Origin: Limnephilus marmoratus
Lineage: Eukaryota; Arthropoda; Insecta; Trichoptera; Limnephilidae
Direction: 5' to 3'
NCBI GenBank assembly: GCA_917880885.1
Contig: OU862910.1
Coordinates: forward strand, 51,203,285 to 51,267,284
DNA: 64,000 nucleotides
Shown here piece after piece: positions 58,601 to 64,000 of the stretch. The stretch's first letter is position 1. Each line of letters begins with the position of its first letter. The notes beneath the pieces were generated by a model, which saw only the letters and a program-made list of their open reading frames with translations, ran no database searches and was not told the DNA's origin. The translations under genes were made by a program, and so were the position numbers.

Positions 58601-59698
58601 ATATTGCTCTTTTTCAATTTTTCTAAAATCCGTAGACACGCCCACTTCCACATGCGGTCAAAACTAAACTACCATTCCGATTCGGCTGAAATTTCGACAG
58701 AGCCATATACGAGAATGTACTGCACGATAGTTAATTTCTCTGGCGATAGTGGCAGGGCAGTGAGGCTAAGTACTTATCGGACAGCCCTGGTAACATTAAG
58801 AAAAAGCAAATTTCTTGATTTATGGAAAAATCGTGTTTGTAAACATACGTAATGGAATATAGAATGACTTTCAGTTTTCTAAAAAAAATAGTAGGTAAAA
58901 ATTTGTTTTTTAACAAGAAATCAATCTAGATGAAGAGAATTGGATTAGGAGGGTAAGGAAGGAGCACTGGAGACGAACTGGAGACGAAGGAGCGCTGACT
59001 CGCAATTTGAAGGTCGCGGGATCCAATCCCGGTGTGCGCAAATAAATTTTATTTGATTAATTTGTGTTATTTCACTATTAATTAATTTCAAATAATATAT
59101 AGTATATTTGCAGCACATTCAGAAGATGCTCTCAGTATCACCCTGGTAAGACCACCATTCAGAATTGAAACATTGCTTGAAATAGCTTTAGACATGTTTG
59201 GTGACCAGATCTGAGTAGCCAGGTAATTCCCCACCTTCCTCTTCTCCATCTCTTTCCCCTCCCTACTACTTTTAGCCTCACAACATACCCCAATTGGGGA
59301 TGCCGTAATCTCACTGGCTGCAGACGGGAGCAGCTGAGACTCTTGTGAGGTATTCACATAAAAAAATTTAAAAAAGAATGGCGAGAGACTGCAAAGAAGT
59401 CAAATTCCACCCCGGGACATAGAGCCATTTTAATGAGTGTTTATCATTACCTGTGAAGAAGGTAACGATGTAAAAGTATTTATCATTACCTATGCAGCAG
59501 GTTGCTCTGGCCGTGCGTCCGTGAGTTGTGAGGCGGGGGTTTGCCCGGGCAGACCACTGCTAGCCGAGTGACCAGCCCGTTGGAGTCGCCCTGGTAGTGC
59601 TGGATGAGCGTGTCCAGCCCGTGCACCGTGGTGTGCTCCTCGATGGAGAAGAACGCATCCTCGCCGTGCCGCCTTATCTGGTAGTGGACCACTTCTCC
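25475..59698 (-). CDS. Shark: Shark: SH2-ankyrin-SH2 non-receptor tyrosine kinase (gene-level entry, 5' exons beyond window)
   Basis: Ten exons join in frame to 834 codons plus stop. Order, numbered from the first visible residue: second half of SH2-1 (1-55), ankyrin repeats (about 66-215), SH2-2 (265-355, WYHG...GTFLVRYSD), a basic/proline/serine linker (about 360-548) and a kinase (about 553-830). The kinase has all key residues: GEGEFG 566-571, Lys591 in [12 protein letters not shown] with Asp684, DFG at 702-704 and the tandem YY at 715-716 as in Syk/ZAP-70. Shark acts downstream of ITAM-bearing receptors; in Drosophila this is Draper, in phagocytosis of cell debris. The start of SH2-1 is not found between 59698 and 64000. 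The introns carry most of the window's transposons. The gene converges on the LRR gene. Confidence 0.95.
26775..27417. mobile_element. Probable hAT-like non-autonomous element
   Basis: Left CAGGGATGCTCTGCCC and right complementary to CAGTGATGTGATGTCGAGGG share an imperfect end, with TTTCCCTAGA sub-repeats just inside both ends. Near-8-bp flanking repeats (ATTCAAAA) are offset by one base. There is no transposase. Confidence 0.5.
27810..27985 (-). repeat. tRNA-headed SINE family 1
   Basis: Reverse orientation, diverged. It keeps TCGGTGGCTTAGTTGGCA and the GATTCCTCTGCTGACTAGG region of the head, and the acceptor-like tail before TTTTAAAACG. Confidence 0.65.
28315..28735. repeat. Iteron-like array of GTAGATATTAGTC, both orientations
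   Basis: Seven plus-strand copies of an ATATTAGT/ATATTCGT core start at 28561, 28587, 28615, 28641, 28669, 28695 and 28721, with spacing of 26-28 bp. Three reverse copies (AATATCT) lie at 28321, 28359 and 28388. No coding sequence is present. Its class is unknown. Confidence 0.75.
29106..29331 (-). CDS. Shark: Shark exon: activation loop and C-lobe
   Basis: 226 nt. [21 protein letters not shown] with the tandem activation-loop tyrosines, [12 protein letters not shown], and [19 protein letters not shown]. The acceptor is CTTCCGTAG and the donor GTGAGT. Confidence 0.95.
29997..30665. mobile_element. TTAA-flanked MITE (piggyBac-like), larger family
   Basis: The left end CCCCTCAGAAAATCG follows TTAA (29993-29996). 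The right end reads GCTGAGGGG before TTAA (30666-30669). A reverse-orientation relative lies at 33876-34523, sharing CTATCGACCTTT and TAACTAAAACAATAACGGAG segments. Confidence 0.7.
30670..31040. mobile_element. TTAA-flanked MITE, TTTGACCCTTATG family
   Basis: Inverted ends (C/T)CGTTGTTTGCCG between TTAA sites at 30666-30669 and 31041-31044. The interior carries the CAATGCGCCTGGTCACTCC and CATGCGCA blocks found in full at 55620-56641. Its left TTAA is also the right TTAA of the preceding element. Confidence 0.72.
31655..32820 (-). pseudogene. 5'-truncated non-LTR retrotransposon, reverse transcriptase
   Basis: Decayed frames on the minus strand give [39 protein letters not shown] and [10 protein letters not shown] (catalytic FADD), then [20 protein letters not shown] to [10 protein letters not shown]. 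The two parts are out of frame near 32400. An A tail (T run on the plus strand) lies at about 31657-31675. It is a dead copy in a Shark intron. Confidence 0.85.
32868..33115. repeat. Dispersed repeat with CGAAACTACTGAACCGATTT core
   Basis: The segment from CTATACTAATATTATAAAG to GATCAGCTAGTA, with AAGCTACACTATCC and GTGACATAGGCTAT blocks, resembles a short repeat I recall from many insect genomes. It is probably an RTE-type or SINE 3' end. There is no coding potential. Assignment is by recollection. Confidence 0.5.
33448..33647 (-). CDS. Shark: Shark exon: kinase hinge and catalytic loop
   Basis: 200 nt. [20 protein letters not shown] (hinge and helix D) through [18 protein letters not shown], with the catalytic Asp. 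The acceptor is CCGTTCCAG and the donor GTACAG. Confidence 0.94.
33876..34523 (-). mobile_element. TTAA-flanked MITE, inverted relative of 29997-30665
   Basis: TTAA at 33872-33875 and 34524-34527. The sequence is largely the reverse complement of 29997-30665, with the CCCCTC end at the right. Confidence 0.65.
34765..35956. mobile_element. Tc1/mariner-type element with remnant transposase
   Basis: Inverted ends AGTTTGGCAAGAAAGTGTAG (first base C or T) flanked by TA (34763-34764 and 35957-35958). The 1.19-kb body has two minus-strand remnants and no catalytic centre. Confidence 0.78.
35036..35802 (-). pseudogene. Remnants of a DDE transposase (N- and C-terminal ends)
   Basis: [17 protein letters not shown] with [14 protein letters not shown] (about 35630-35762) looks like the helix-turn-helix start of a Tc1/mariner-superfamily transposase. 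[20 protein letters not shown], a stop codon, and an acidic ending ([19 protein letters not shown]) at 35036-35215 look like its C terminus. The central catalytic region is deleted. Family assignment is by resemblance. Confidence 0.55.
36105..36290 (+). repeat. SINE-like repeat family 2, truncated
   Basis: Starts ACACAAGCTCCACACAGGAG, keeps the CCTGAGG/CCTCAGG hairpin and GGATGCTGCATGGAGGG, and stops after CATCCACCTTCAAG. Confidence 0.7.
36718..36947 (-). CDS. Shark: Shark exon: kinase N-lobe
   Basis: 230 nt. [20 protein letters not shown] opens the kinase. VAIKTLHLM holds the ATP-binding Lys and [10 protein letters not shown] the helix-C Glu. It ends [12 protein letters not shown]. The donor is GTGATC. 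Confidence 0.94.
36999..37175 (-). repeat. tRNA-headed SINE family 1, diverged
   Basis: The reverse-orientation copy keeps TTTCTCCTACTACCATCA, GGAGGATTTAGCTAG and the end block TTCAACCAACTAATCAATC. Confidence 0.6.
37272..38616. mobile_element. TTAA-flanked piggyBac-like MITE interrupted by a hAT-like element
   Basis: TTAA at 37268-37271 and 38617-38620. The outer element matches 48361-48879 in both halves (37272-37676 and 38446-38616). The middle is the hAT-like insertion 37677-38437. Confidence 0.78.
37677..38437. mobile_element. hAT-like non-autonomous element
   Basis: Ends TAGACGTGGGTCGTTA and, inverted, TAGGCGTGGGCGTTA, flanked by the 8-bp duplication GCTGCAAT (37669-37676 and 38438-38445). 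The interior carries repeated AACTAGTT motifs. No transposase frame. Confidence 0.85.
38632..40102. mobile_element. pogo-like non-autonomous element
   Basis: CAGTGAAACCCTCTTAA at the left and its imperfect complement TTAAGAGTTTCACTG at the right, flanked by TA (38630-38631 and 40103-40104). The length is 1,471 bp. An internal segment near 39370-39540 recurs at 63719-63890. No intact transposase. Confidence 0.75.
40237..40774 (-). CDS. Shark: Shark exon: linker between SH2-2 and kinase
   Basis: 538 nt, phase 0 in and phase 1 out. A basic start ([20 protein letters not shown]) is followed by [10 protein letters not shown] and a serine/asparagine-rich, low-complexity stretch, ending [11 protein letters not shown]. 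Linkers of this family are poorly conserved and disordered. Exon assignment rests on the acceptor TTTCTTTCCAG, the GTAAAC donor and matching phases on both sides. Confidence 0.82.
41785..43490 (-). pseudogene. Truncated non-LTR retrotransposon, split by a foldback element
   Basis: The minus-strand frame runs [58 protein letters not shown] to PMVMPLGRA. It is interrupted by 42008-42906 and resumes [20 protein letters not shown] to a stop near 41885. The 3' tail of TTCAA-type repeats is at about 41785. Its sister family member is at 31655-32820. Confidence 0.88.
42008..42906. mobile_element. Foldback element, 8-bp TSD (copy 3)
   Basis: Same ends as 16098-17075. The flanking 8-bp duplication is CAGCTCTC (42000-42007 and 42907-42914). 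Removing the element plus one TSD copy restores the reading frame of the host retrotransposon, which proves the boundaries. The internal array has about two 109-bp units. Confidence 0.92.
43575..47847 (+). mobile_element. Nearly full-length CR1-like (CR1/Daphne group) non-LTR retrotransposon
   Basis: 4.27 kb: about 376 bp 5' leader, one long coding region (43951-47381) with a single frameshift, and a 3' UTR. The 3' UTR contains TAAGTC/TAAGCC repeats and the conserved end CCTTGAGGTGATTTTTCACA...GGCGCTATATAAA, closed by an ATT-repeat tail (about 47826-47846). The tail type and ORF features suggest a CR1-like clade. It is inserted in the TTAA MITE. Confidence 0.88.
43951..47381 (+). pseudogene. 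Endonuclease-reverse transcriptase polyprotein with one frameshift
   Basis: Frame 1 (43951-45969) has a duplicated N-terminal segment ([19 protein letters not shown] and [19 protein letters not shown], each ending in an RGGR/RGGQ-like basic patch). An APE-type endonuclease follows ([36 protein letters not shown]). The frame shifts between about 45885 and 45895 and continues to 47381. It contains the RT blocks [45 protein letters not shown] and [10 protein letters not shown] (catalytic YADD) plus a C-terminal domain ending [20 protein letters not shown]. One indel separates it from an intact enzyme, so it is a young copy. Confidence 0.93.
48144..48284 (-). CDS. Shark: Shark exon: end of SH2-2 and proline-rich start of linker
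   Basis: 47 codons, phase 0. [20 protein letters not shown] completes SH2-2, followed by [19 protein letters not shown]. The acceptor is ACTTCTAG and the donor GTAACA. Confidence 0.9.
48361..48879. mobile_element. Intact TTAA-flanked piggyBac-like MITE
   Basis: TTAA at 48357-48360 and 48880-48883. Inverted ends CCGGTCACAGGCC. The 519-bp interior has CATGCGCATGCGC, TTTGGCCCTTCTATGTAC and GTCAGAATCGCTTGCGCC. It serves as the reference copy for the interrupted ones at 37272 and 41518. Confidence 0.82.
49183..49608 (-). CDS. Shark: Shark exon: last ankyrin repeat and SH2-2
   Basis: 142 codons, phase 0. [20 protein letters not shown] closes the ankyrin block. [11 protein letters not shown] through [10 protein letters not shown] to [10 protein letters not shown] is most of SH2-2, with the phosphotyrosine-binding Arg in FLVR. 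A sequence close to an acceptor (ACTTATCATTTCCAG) lies in frame inside the exon near 49410, but no donor at a viable distance precedes it. I therefore keep the exon whole. Confidence 0.9.
49680..49940 (-). repeat. Truncated SINE-like tail (family of 57461)
   Basis: Reverse orientation. It keeps the complements of GAAATGGCT, GACTAGATCTGAACA, the CTTCCCCACTCTCTTC pyrimidine block and GGGATGCCGTAATCTCACTG. Confidence 0.6.
50014..50217 (+). repeat. tRNA-headed SINE family 1, complete copy
   Basis: The tRNA-like head has an A-box region (GGTCAGTGGTTGAGTGGGC) and a B box (TGTTCGATTCC). A unique body follows (CAACAATTTCGGCTTTCTG, GGAGATTTTCAAACATTG), then CCCGGGAATGTTTGTCTTTC and an A tail. A short AAATAAT precedes it. 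Pol III transcription from the internal promoter is expected for such SINEs. Confidence 0.82.
50375..50690 (+). repeat. SINE-like repeat family 2
   Basis: Same unit as 14772-15113, from ACATGAGCTCCACACAGGAG to CGGCGGTACCC, with a 40-50 bp deletion before the CCATGAACCCGGGCACCCC block. Confidence 0.75.
51006..51871. mobile_element. Harbinger-like element with Myb-like remnant
   Basis: Inverted ends CGGCCGCTGTTACCAA and a TTT duplication (51003-51005 and 51872-51874). A short plus-strand frame at 51408-51530 reads [18 protein letters not shown]. This resembles the Myb/SANT-like DNA-binding protein that PIF/Harbinger elements carry as their second gene. The rest of the coding capacity is lost. 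TTT is not the usual TTA target, so the class is tentative. Confidence 0.6.
52210..52350 (-). CDS. Shark: Shark exon: ankyrin repeats 3-4
   Basis: 47 codons, phase 0: [20 protein letters not shown], then the less canonical [19 protein letters not shown]. The acceptor is ATATTCCAG and the donor GTACGT. Confidence 0.92.
52739..52937 (-). CDS. Shark: Shark exon: ankyrin repeats 1-2
   Basis: 199 nt (phase 2 entry, phase 0 exit). [18 protein letters not shown], then [20 protein letters not shown] and a third repeat start [12 protein letters not shown]. The acceptor is TTGTTCCCAG and the donor GTAAGT. Confidence 0.93.
53454..54373. mobile_element. Second hAT-like element nested in the first
   Basis: Ends TAGTG(A/T)CCGACCGAA-like in both orientations, with an 8-bp duplication GTTATTTC (53446-53453 and 54374-54381). 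The subterminal regions are dense in GGTTTCGG and CCGAA repeats. It itself contains a reversed SINE-like fragment at 54060-54155. Confidence 0.9.
54060..54155 (-). repeat. SINE-like repeat family 2 fragment (innermost level)
   Basis: The reverse complement of the hairpin part of the family: AAGACCCTCCATACAGCATC, ACGCCCTGAGGG, CCTCAGGGTCTCTCATGTGG. Confidence 0.75.
55620..56641. mobile_element. Foldback-type TTAA element with long inverted repeats
   Basis: TTAA at 55616-55619 and 56642-56645. The arms (55620 to about 55915 and about 56320-56641) are nearly perfect inverted copies: TAGAATGCCGTTCGTGCACC at the ends, TTTTGACCCTTATGTATAAAG and TGCGCATGCGCGGGAAAAAT inside. It is the largest member of its family here. 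Probably mobilised by a piggyBac-type transposase. Confidence 0.85.
56703..57236. mobile_element. TTAA-flanked piggyBac-like MITE
   Basis: TTAA at 56699-56702 and 57237-57240. Ends CCTGTCATTTTCCAG and, inverted, CCTGTTGAATGTCGG. The interior shares TAACCCTTATGTATAAAG and GCTTGCGCCAATAT with the family. Confidence 0.75.
57461..57850 (+). repeat. tRNA-headed SINE-like repeat family 3
   Basis: The head carries TGGTAGAGGGGTCAGGCTCT (A-box region) and GGTCGCGGGTACAAATTC (B box). A body with GTGGCACGTTTCAGAGTGG follows, then the pyrimidine-rich TTCCTCTTCCCCTCCCCAC block and an end near CATACATAAAACCC. Confidence 0.75.
57881..58790 (-). mobile_element. mariner element, internally deleted
   Basis: Imperfect inverted ends share GTCCGATAAGTACTTAGCCT. 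The body is 0.9 kb. It is inserted between two SINE-like repeats. TA at the right end is present, while the left flank has changed. Confidence 0.82.
57900..58651 (-). pseudogene. mariner transposase pseudogene (D34D half retained)
   Basis: The N-terminal paired helix-turn-helix region ([54 protein letters not shown]) runs into WVPRLLT. It then jumps directly to [10 protein letters not shown] and [16 protein letters not shown], which are 34 residues apart as in mariner D34D. The segment with the first catalytic Asp is deleted in frame. A 1-bp deletion near 57998 removes the end ([20 protein letters not shown]) from the frame. Confidence 0.92.
58955..59370 (+). repeat. tRNA-headed SINE-like repeat family 3, second copy
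   Basis: The head begins near GAAGGAGCGCTGACTCGC with B box GGTCGCGGGATCCAATCC. The body matches 57461-57850 (CACATTCAGAAGATGCTCTC, CTTCCTCTTCTCCATCTC). It ends 90 bp before the Shark SH2-1 exon. Confidence 0.7.
59490..59698 (-). CDS. Shark: Shark exon: C-terminal half of SH2-1
   Basis: 209 nt, entering in phase 0 (acceptor CTCTTCAG) and leaving in phase 2 (donor GTAATG). It encodes [19 protein letters not shown] through [14 protein letters not shown] to QSNLLHR. These are the later strands and second helix of an SH2 domain followed by the ankyrin entry LLHRA. The FLVR-bearing half must be on an upstream exon outside the window. Confidence 0.92.
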
Positions 59699-60204
59699 CT
59701 GAAGAGTTAATTATTGATTGATTGATAATGGTTTAAACATTCTAAAAGCCGCAGAAACTAAACTTTCCCAAGCTTCGTTAAGGGCCCGCAACCCGAATTT
59801 CTACTGATTTCTTACATATCTCCCTTAAACATTTGAAGTTTTTAGGCTCTTAAAAAAATATATGTTATTTTTGAAGATAATGTCTAGATGCTGCCCGGGC
59901 CGAAACGCAAATTATATGAAATTCCCTCGATGGAAAAAAATCGCAAAGTATGCACCAAAAATTATTAAAAACAAGTTTGTTTCTATTATCTTATAAATTA
60001 TACGTATTTGTGAAAAAATTTACAATGATACTTAAGATGCTCCCCGTGAGATTTTTGCTCTATTTTATATGAGTCGTGTTTTATTAAACATTTTCGCAAT
60101 TTTCGCATCGATTTTGTTGCTGTAAATGTTAGCGCTCCCCTCTAAAATTCGTAATTTCGTATCTCTCTATCTTCTTCTTTTCGAGCACGGTTGCGGAGCC
60201 TTAA

Positions 60205-60545
60205 GTTAGCCCCTCAGGCTAATTTGTTCGCTTTTGGGAACAGCTCACATAGGTCTCATAGAAATTGTTGGATATCCCTTATTGTCATGGTGAGAAATAT
60301 TATCTAAATGGTACTAAGAAAGAGAAAATAACCACGCTTCATATTTGAGTCTAGAAGTTAACAACGGAAAAATTAAAATAATAAACATTATGAATTTTTT
60401 TATTAATGACAAAAAATTGAGGTGACAGTAACGTTTATAATACATTGGCCTAATAAACGCTATTGTCACTTCACTTTTTGGTAGTTTCTGTTGTAGTGGG
60501 AAACTTTGGTTTCATAGAGGTGCATATTTTAATTTTTTTGTGGTT
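60205..60545. repeat. Dispersed repeat with CCCCTCAGGCTAATTTGTTC start
   Basis: The start follows a TTAG. The interior shares GACCTATGCGAGTTG-like, GTGACA...TAAACG and TTTGGTTTCATAGAGGTGCA blocks with parts of 3950-4140 and 17335-17880. It is probably another TTAA-type family whose ends have decayed. Confidence 0.5.
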
Positions 60546-60630
60546 AATCAGGTGAATGAATGTGCCAAGTGTGAGTTGTTTAGTGGTCCATTCTCTCTGT
60601 CTTTCCCTGCAGGAAATGGCTTTATGGTTA

Positions 60631-60792
60631 GGGAACGTACCCATACTACGTGACACGTTTAGGGGGGGGGTCTTCAAAATGTCACGCTTCATACAAATGA
60701 GCGGCGGGTTGCTTAGGATTTTGGTCACCGGGGGGAGGGGGGGGGGGGTTAAAAATTGCAAAAAGTTGGTCACGTAGTATGGGTACGTTCCC
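60631..60792. mobile_element. Short Harbinger-like MITE, G-rich
   Basis: Inverted ends GGGAACGTACCCATACTACG flanked by TTA (60628-60630 and 60793-60795). The 162-bp interior has two G runs. A solo end occurs near 56308-56330. Architecture resembles the 11044-11483 element although the ends differ. Confidence 0.82.
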
Positions 60793-60804
60793 TTAGTTAA
60801 TTAG

Positions 60805-60870
60805 TAGCAAAGTGCTCTTGAGATGATTTTTCACAAAAATGGCACTATACTAATCATTCAAGTATTATTT
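60805..60870 (+). repeat. Degenerate CR1-like 3' end
   Basis: GAGATGATTTTTCACAAAAA and TGGCACTATACTAA match the 3' terminus of the 43575-47847 element with several substitutions. Confidence 0.6.
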
Positions 60871-61267
60871 AGAAATTTATCTTAAAATGGCAGGTGTAGT
60901 GAAGCAACGAACAACCATAAATTACCATTTTTATCCGATTTTACACAATGGTATCACCGGTCACCGCTCTCTGGCTAGGTGCGTGACAATGCAATTTCAT
61001 TTGCAAATTCATTCTGGTTTTAGTGTTCGTCCTCTCTACCTGCTTTACCTCTAAGCAAGATAATTATTAAATCTGTGCAAATTATTGTAACACAAAATTT
61101 TCCGTTGAAAATATATTTTGACTCGCGTTAAATCAAGAGTTATTATTTAAATACCTCCACACACACGCATCCAGTTACAGATGTAGCAAGACCTGTAGAC
61201 TGTCAGACCCTGGATGAAATATCCAAACAATACCCCATATTGCCCAAACAGGTACATATGTTACATA

Positions 61268-61440
61268 TCGTCGCCGGGCGCGCAATATCTTCAATGTGAA
61301 AAAAGTTTAGTTATTACAGAAGATTGAAAAAAAAAAACGCTTTTAACAGCAAATTGAAAGGAGACTACCTTTTTTTTATTTATTGTATAATATAAATACA
61401 CATTATTTGGAGGTCTACCTTCATTTTCCTACTTCCAAAT
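61268..61440. repeat. Dispersed repeat shared with 13297-13490
   Basis: GCCGGGCGCGCAATATCTTC, AATGGAGAC-like and TTTGGAGGTC(T/C)ACC blocks occur in the same order and orientation in both places. The class is unknown. Confidence 0.55.
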
Positions 61441-61787
61441 AGTTATTTTGACTCTTCATTCAAGTTCACAATTTGTTATTATTATTACATTTTATGATGG
61501 AGCCATTACCGATAAGGCTGATTGATCCCTATAATAACTATAGTAAACGGTGACCGGACAACTCGGAATGAAACCAACTCAGAACCATCTCAGATAAAAA
61601 AAATACATAAAAAATGGTTAAATAGTTTATGTTAGGTTCGGGTTATCGGCTAATTTGAAATGATTTTTTTCATAGCTTTTAATGACTTTTCAAGGAGGTG
61701 TTAGGTTGACTTTATTCTCAGTTGGCATGGAACTATAGTAGGTAAACATAATAAAAATTAAAACTAAGAAAGAAAATTTGGTAATTT

Positions 61788-62885
61788 TCCGGGATTAGTG
61801 TCCATGGCTATTAAGAATAATTTTTAGAAAAAAACTTTAGATTCGCCTTAATCACTATAAAAGGAAACTTTTTGCATCACGGCCGGCGGAAAATAATGCA
61901 TTTTAATTTTCAATGTCGTTAAATAAAATTTCACTTCGCGAACCGATGCTACGACAGCCCGCCCGCCATTTTGTCACTGTTATGTTGGTATCCCTGACCT
62001 GATACAAACAAGAGCTAGATACGATTGTAGCCGACTTCGTGGGATATATGATAAGGCGCGTAATTATGAAAAACAGAATTAATAATATAATGTAAACGAA
62101 CCTCTAATCAGGCACTGGAATGGAGACAAACTATTCAAATCCTGGGATGTTTTTTAAAATAAATATAATACACACAAGCCCGCTACACAAACCCTGCTTT
62201 GTCAGACAAACCATTCAAAAACGTAGGCAGTTTTTTAAAGTAAAGATAACATACACAATCCCGCTAGACAAACCCTGCTTTGCCAGACAAACCATTCAAA
62301 AACGTAGGCAGTTTTTTAAAGTAAAGATAACATACACAAGCCCGCTACACAAACCCTGCTTTGTCAGACAAACCATTCAAAAACGTAGGCAGTTTTTTAA
62401 AGTAAAGATAACATACACAAGCCCGCTACACAAACCCTGCTTTGTCAGACAAACCATTCAAAAACGTAGGCAGTTTTTTAAAGTAAAGATAACATACACA
62501 ATCCCGCTAGACAAACCCTGCTTTGCCAGACAAACCATTTAAAAACGTAGGCTGTTTTTTAAAGTAAAGATAACATACACAAGCCCGCTAGACAAATTTC
62601 ATAATTACGCGCCTTATAATATATCCCACGAAGTCGACCACAATCGTATCTAGCTCTTGTTTGTATCAGATCAGGGATACCAACATAACAGTGACAAAAT
62701 GGCAGGCGGGCTGTCGTAGTATCGGTTCGCGAAGTGAAATTTTATTTAACGAAATTGATAATTAAAATGCATTATTTTCCGCCGGCCGTTATGCAAAAAG
62801 TTTCCTTTTATAGTGATTAAGGCGAATCTAAAGTTTTTTTCTAAAAAATTTCGTAATAACCATGGACACTAATCCCGAAAATTTT
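61788..62885. mobile_element. Large foldback element with 81-bp internal array
   Basis: The arms start near CGGGATTAGTGTCCATGG at both ends and include GTTTCCTTTT-type, GGCCGGCGGAAAATAATGCA and CAGCCCGCCCGCCATTTTGT blocks in inverted order. The centre is a tandem array. Inner arm sequences (GATACAAACAAGAGCTAGAT, GTAATTATGAAA) are shared with 3254-3923, so the families are related, but the outer ends differ and I could not define a TSD. Confidence 0.75.
62147..62597 (+). repeat. 81-bp tandem array, about 5.5 units
   Basis: ACCCTGCTTTG starts at 62191, 62272, 62353, 62434 and 62515, each exactly 81 apart. The unit includes AAAAACGTAGGCAGTTTTTT and AACATACACAA. The multiple-of-three period produces an artefactual repetitive open frame. 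Confidence 0.92.
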
Positions 62886-63718
62886 ATCTTGTTTCGTTAT
62901 TATTTATTTATTTACACCCTTGGAGCATTTACATTAATCGTTTAACATAGTAATATAGAAACAATAAAATACCAATTATTTTATAGTATTATTTCTCTTC
63001 CTTTACACTAATAGAAAGGGAGCAGAATTAAAAAAGAAATAACAACCGAAACCATCTTAAAATAATAATAATAAAATTTATTTCAGAATTTTAGTAACTT
63101 CTGATATAAATTTAGGTAAGAAATAAATTAAAATATCAACGGAACTGAATTATGTTGATTGTTTTGTGTCAGATGTCAAAAAAATTGAGATTTCACAGAC
63201 TTAAACCATTACGCACAAATTAAAAAGTGATTACCAATTAATGTATTTTTTATTTATTATTTATATAGATAAAAAAAACTTTTTTATTATACGCTATATA
63301 CAATAACATGAAATATTCAGTCGTCTTCTAAAACCAGATGCCTAAAATTGCAGAATCACCGACCGCATGATTCCGCAATTTTGGGCATCGTTATTATGTT
63401 CGTTGCAAGGGTACGACTACTGGAAGGTTAATAAGAACTTTTTTTAGAAAAAATCTTGTGATTCAACTTAATTACTATACAAGATAACTTTTTGCATTTG
63501 TGGCGATGGAAAATATTACATTCAAAATTTCAATTACATAAAATGTCAATCGTATTAAACCGCCGATATTAGCGCACGAATTAAGTGTCTCCAGTGATTC
63601 TGAAAATTCACCAAAAATTCTACAAACAAAACAAAAAAATGTTATTTTATACAACCTCACACACGGAGAGGCTTTTAGCCAAGTTTATAAGGAACAAAAC
63701 ATTCTAGAATTGTTAACA

Positions 63719-63890
63719 AATTTAAGAGGGCATTACCAGAGAAAACCAGAAATATGTCATTTCAAATCAGATTTTAGACGTATTGACTCTTTTCCACAAA
63801 AAATTATAAATGGATTTCGAAAGATTGTTCTTTTATCTAGCATTCGCATGTAATAAATTTTGAGAAATTTTTTAAATTTTTAGTATAAAT
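63719..63890 (+). repeat. Fragment of pogo-like element interior
   Basis: TAAGAGGGCATTACCAGAGA through AATGGATTTCGAAAGATTG to AGCATTCGCATGTAATAAAT matches 39370-39540 with few differences. Confidence 0.7.
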
Positions 63891-63892
63891 AA

Positions 63893-64000
63893 GTAGGGTT
63901 CACGATTTCTCGAGCTTTTCAATTTCTCGGGTCTCGAGAATTCTCGATGCTAATTTCTCGGGGCTTCTCGGATTGCCGAGAAATTTACATTTACGTACGT
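63893..64000. repeat. Start of a TTTCTCGAG-rich element cut by window edge
   Basis: From TAGGGTTCACGATTTCTCG, many TTTCTCGGG/TCTCGAGAA repeats follow. The subterminal-repeat style is like the hAT-like element at 53454. Only the first end is visible. Confidence 0.45.

Noticed and set aside
62120..62542. Open frame of 140 codons with a repeated peptide
   Set aside because: It is the 81-bp tandem array, whose period is a multiple of three. No start context, domain or splice evidence supports a gene.
59700..64000. Missing Shark N-terminal SH2 exon
   Set aside because: I looked on the minus strand for an FLVR-bearing exon with splice sites and saw none; it is probably beyond the window.

Overview
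This is a TE-rich, intron-rich window of a nuclear genome, almost certainly an arthropod and most likely an insect. It is AT-rich. Genes are split by canonical GT-AG introns, many of them kilobases long and filled with mobile elements. One gene encodes the ankyrin-SH2-tyrosine kinase Shark, known from Drosophila and, as HTK16, from Hydra. I cannot name the species.

Three protein-coding genes are supported. (1) Left, minus strand, 203-8999: the first six coding exons of a UBE3C-type HECT ubiquitin ligase, with an IQ motif. The HECT domain lies beyond the left edge. (2) Centre-left, plus strand, 9989-12401: a complete three-exon gene for a single-pass leucine-rich-repeat membrane protein with a PPxY-bearing tail. 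Its start is about 1 kb from the UBE3C start, so the two genes are divergent. (3) Right, minus strand, 25475 to beyond 64000: the Shark kinase. Ten exons are recognised, covering the end of SH2-1, ankyrin repeats, SH2-2, a proline-rich linker and a complete kinase domain with stop. The exon(s) for the start of SH2-1 are beyond the right edge. All exon phases join in frame (834 codons plus stop).

Almost everything else is mobile DNA, and many insertions can be delimited to the base by target-site duplications (TSDs). They include long-inverted-repeat foldback elements with 8-bp TSDs and internal tandem arrays (3254, 16098, 42008, and a divergent relative near 62 kb). There are TTAA-flanked piggyBac-like short elements (29997, 30670, 33876, 37272, 41518, 48361, 55620, 56703) and hAT-like elements with 8-bp TSDs (5915, 37677, 53007, 53454). 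Harbinger-like elements lie at 11044, 20416, 51006 and 60631. Mariner, Tc1 and pogo-like elements lie at 12897, 15479, 21673, 34765, 38632 and 57881. There is a nearly full-length CR1-like non-LTR retrotransposon (43575-47847), several truncated non-LTR copies, and at least three families of SINE-like repeats.

The most unusual structures are head-to-head palindromes at about 2.0, 5.2 and 8.4 kb. Their arms carry hammerhead-ribozyme-like cores (CTGANGA, stem II, GAAA) and two of them have 12-16 bp TSDs, as expected for Penelope-like retroelement debris. Two deep insertion nests (41514-47996 and 52957-55228) give an explicit relative chronology of the element families.
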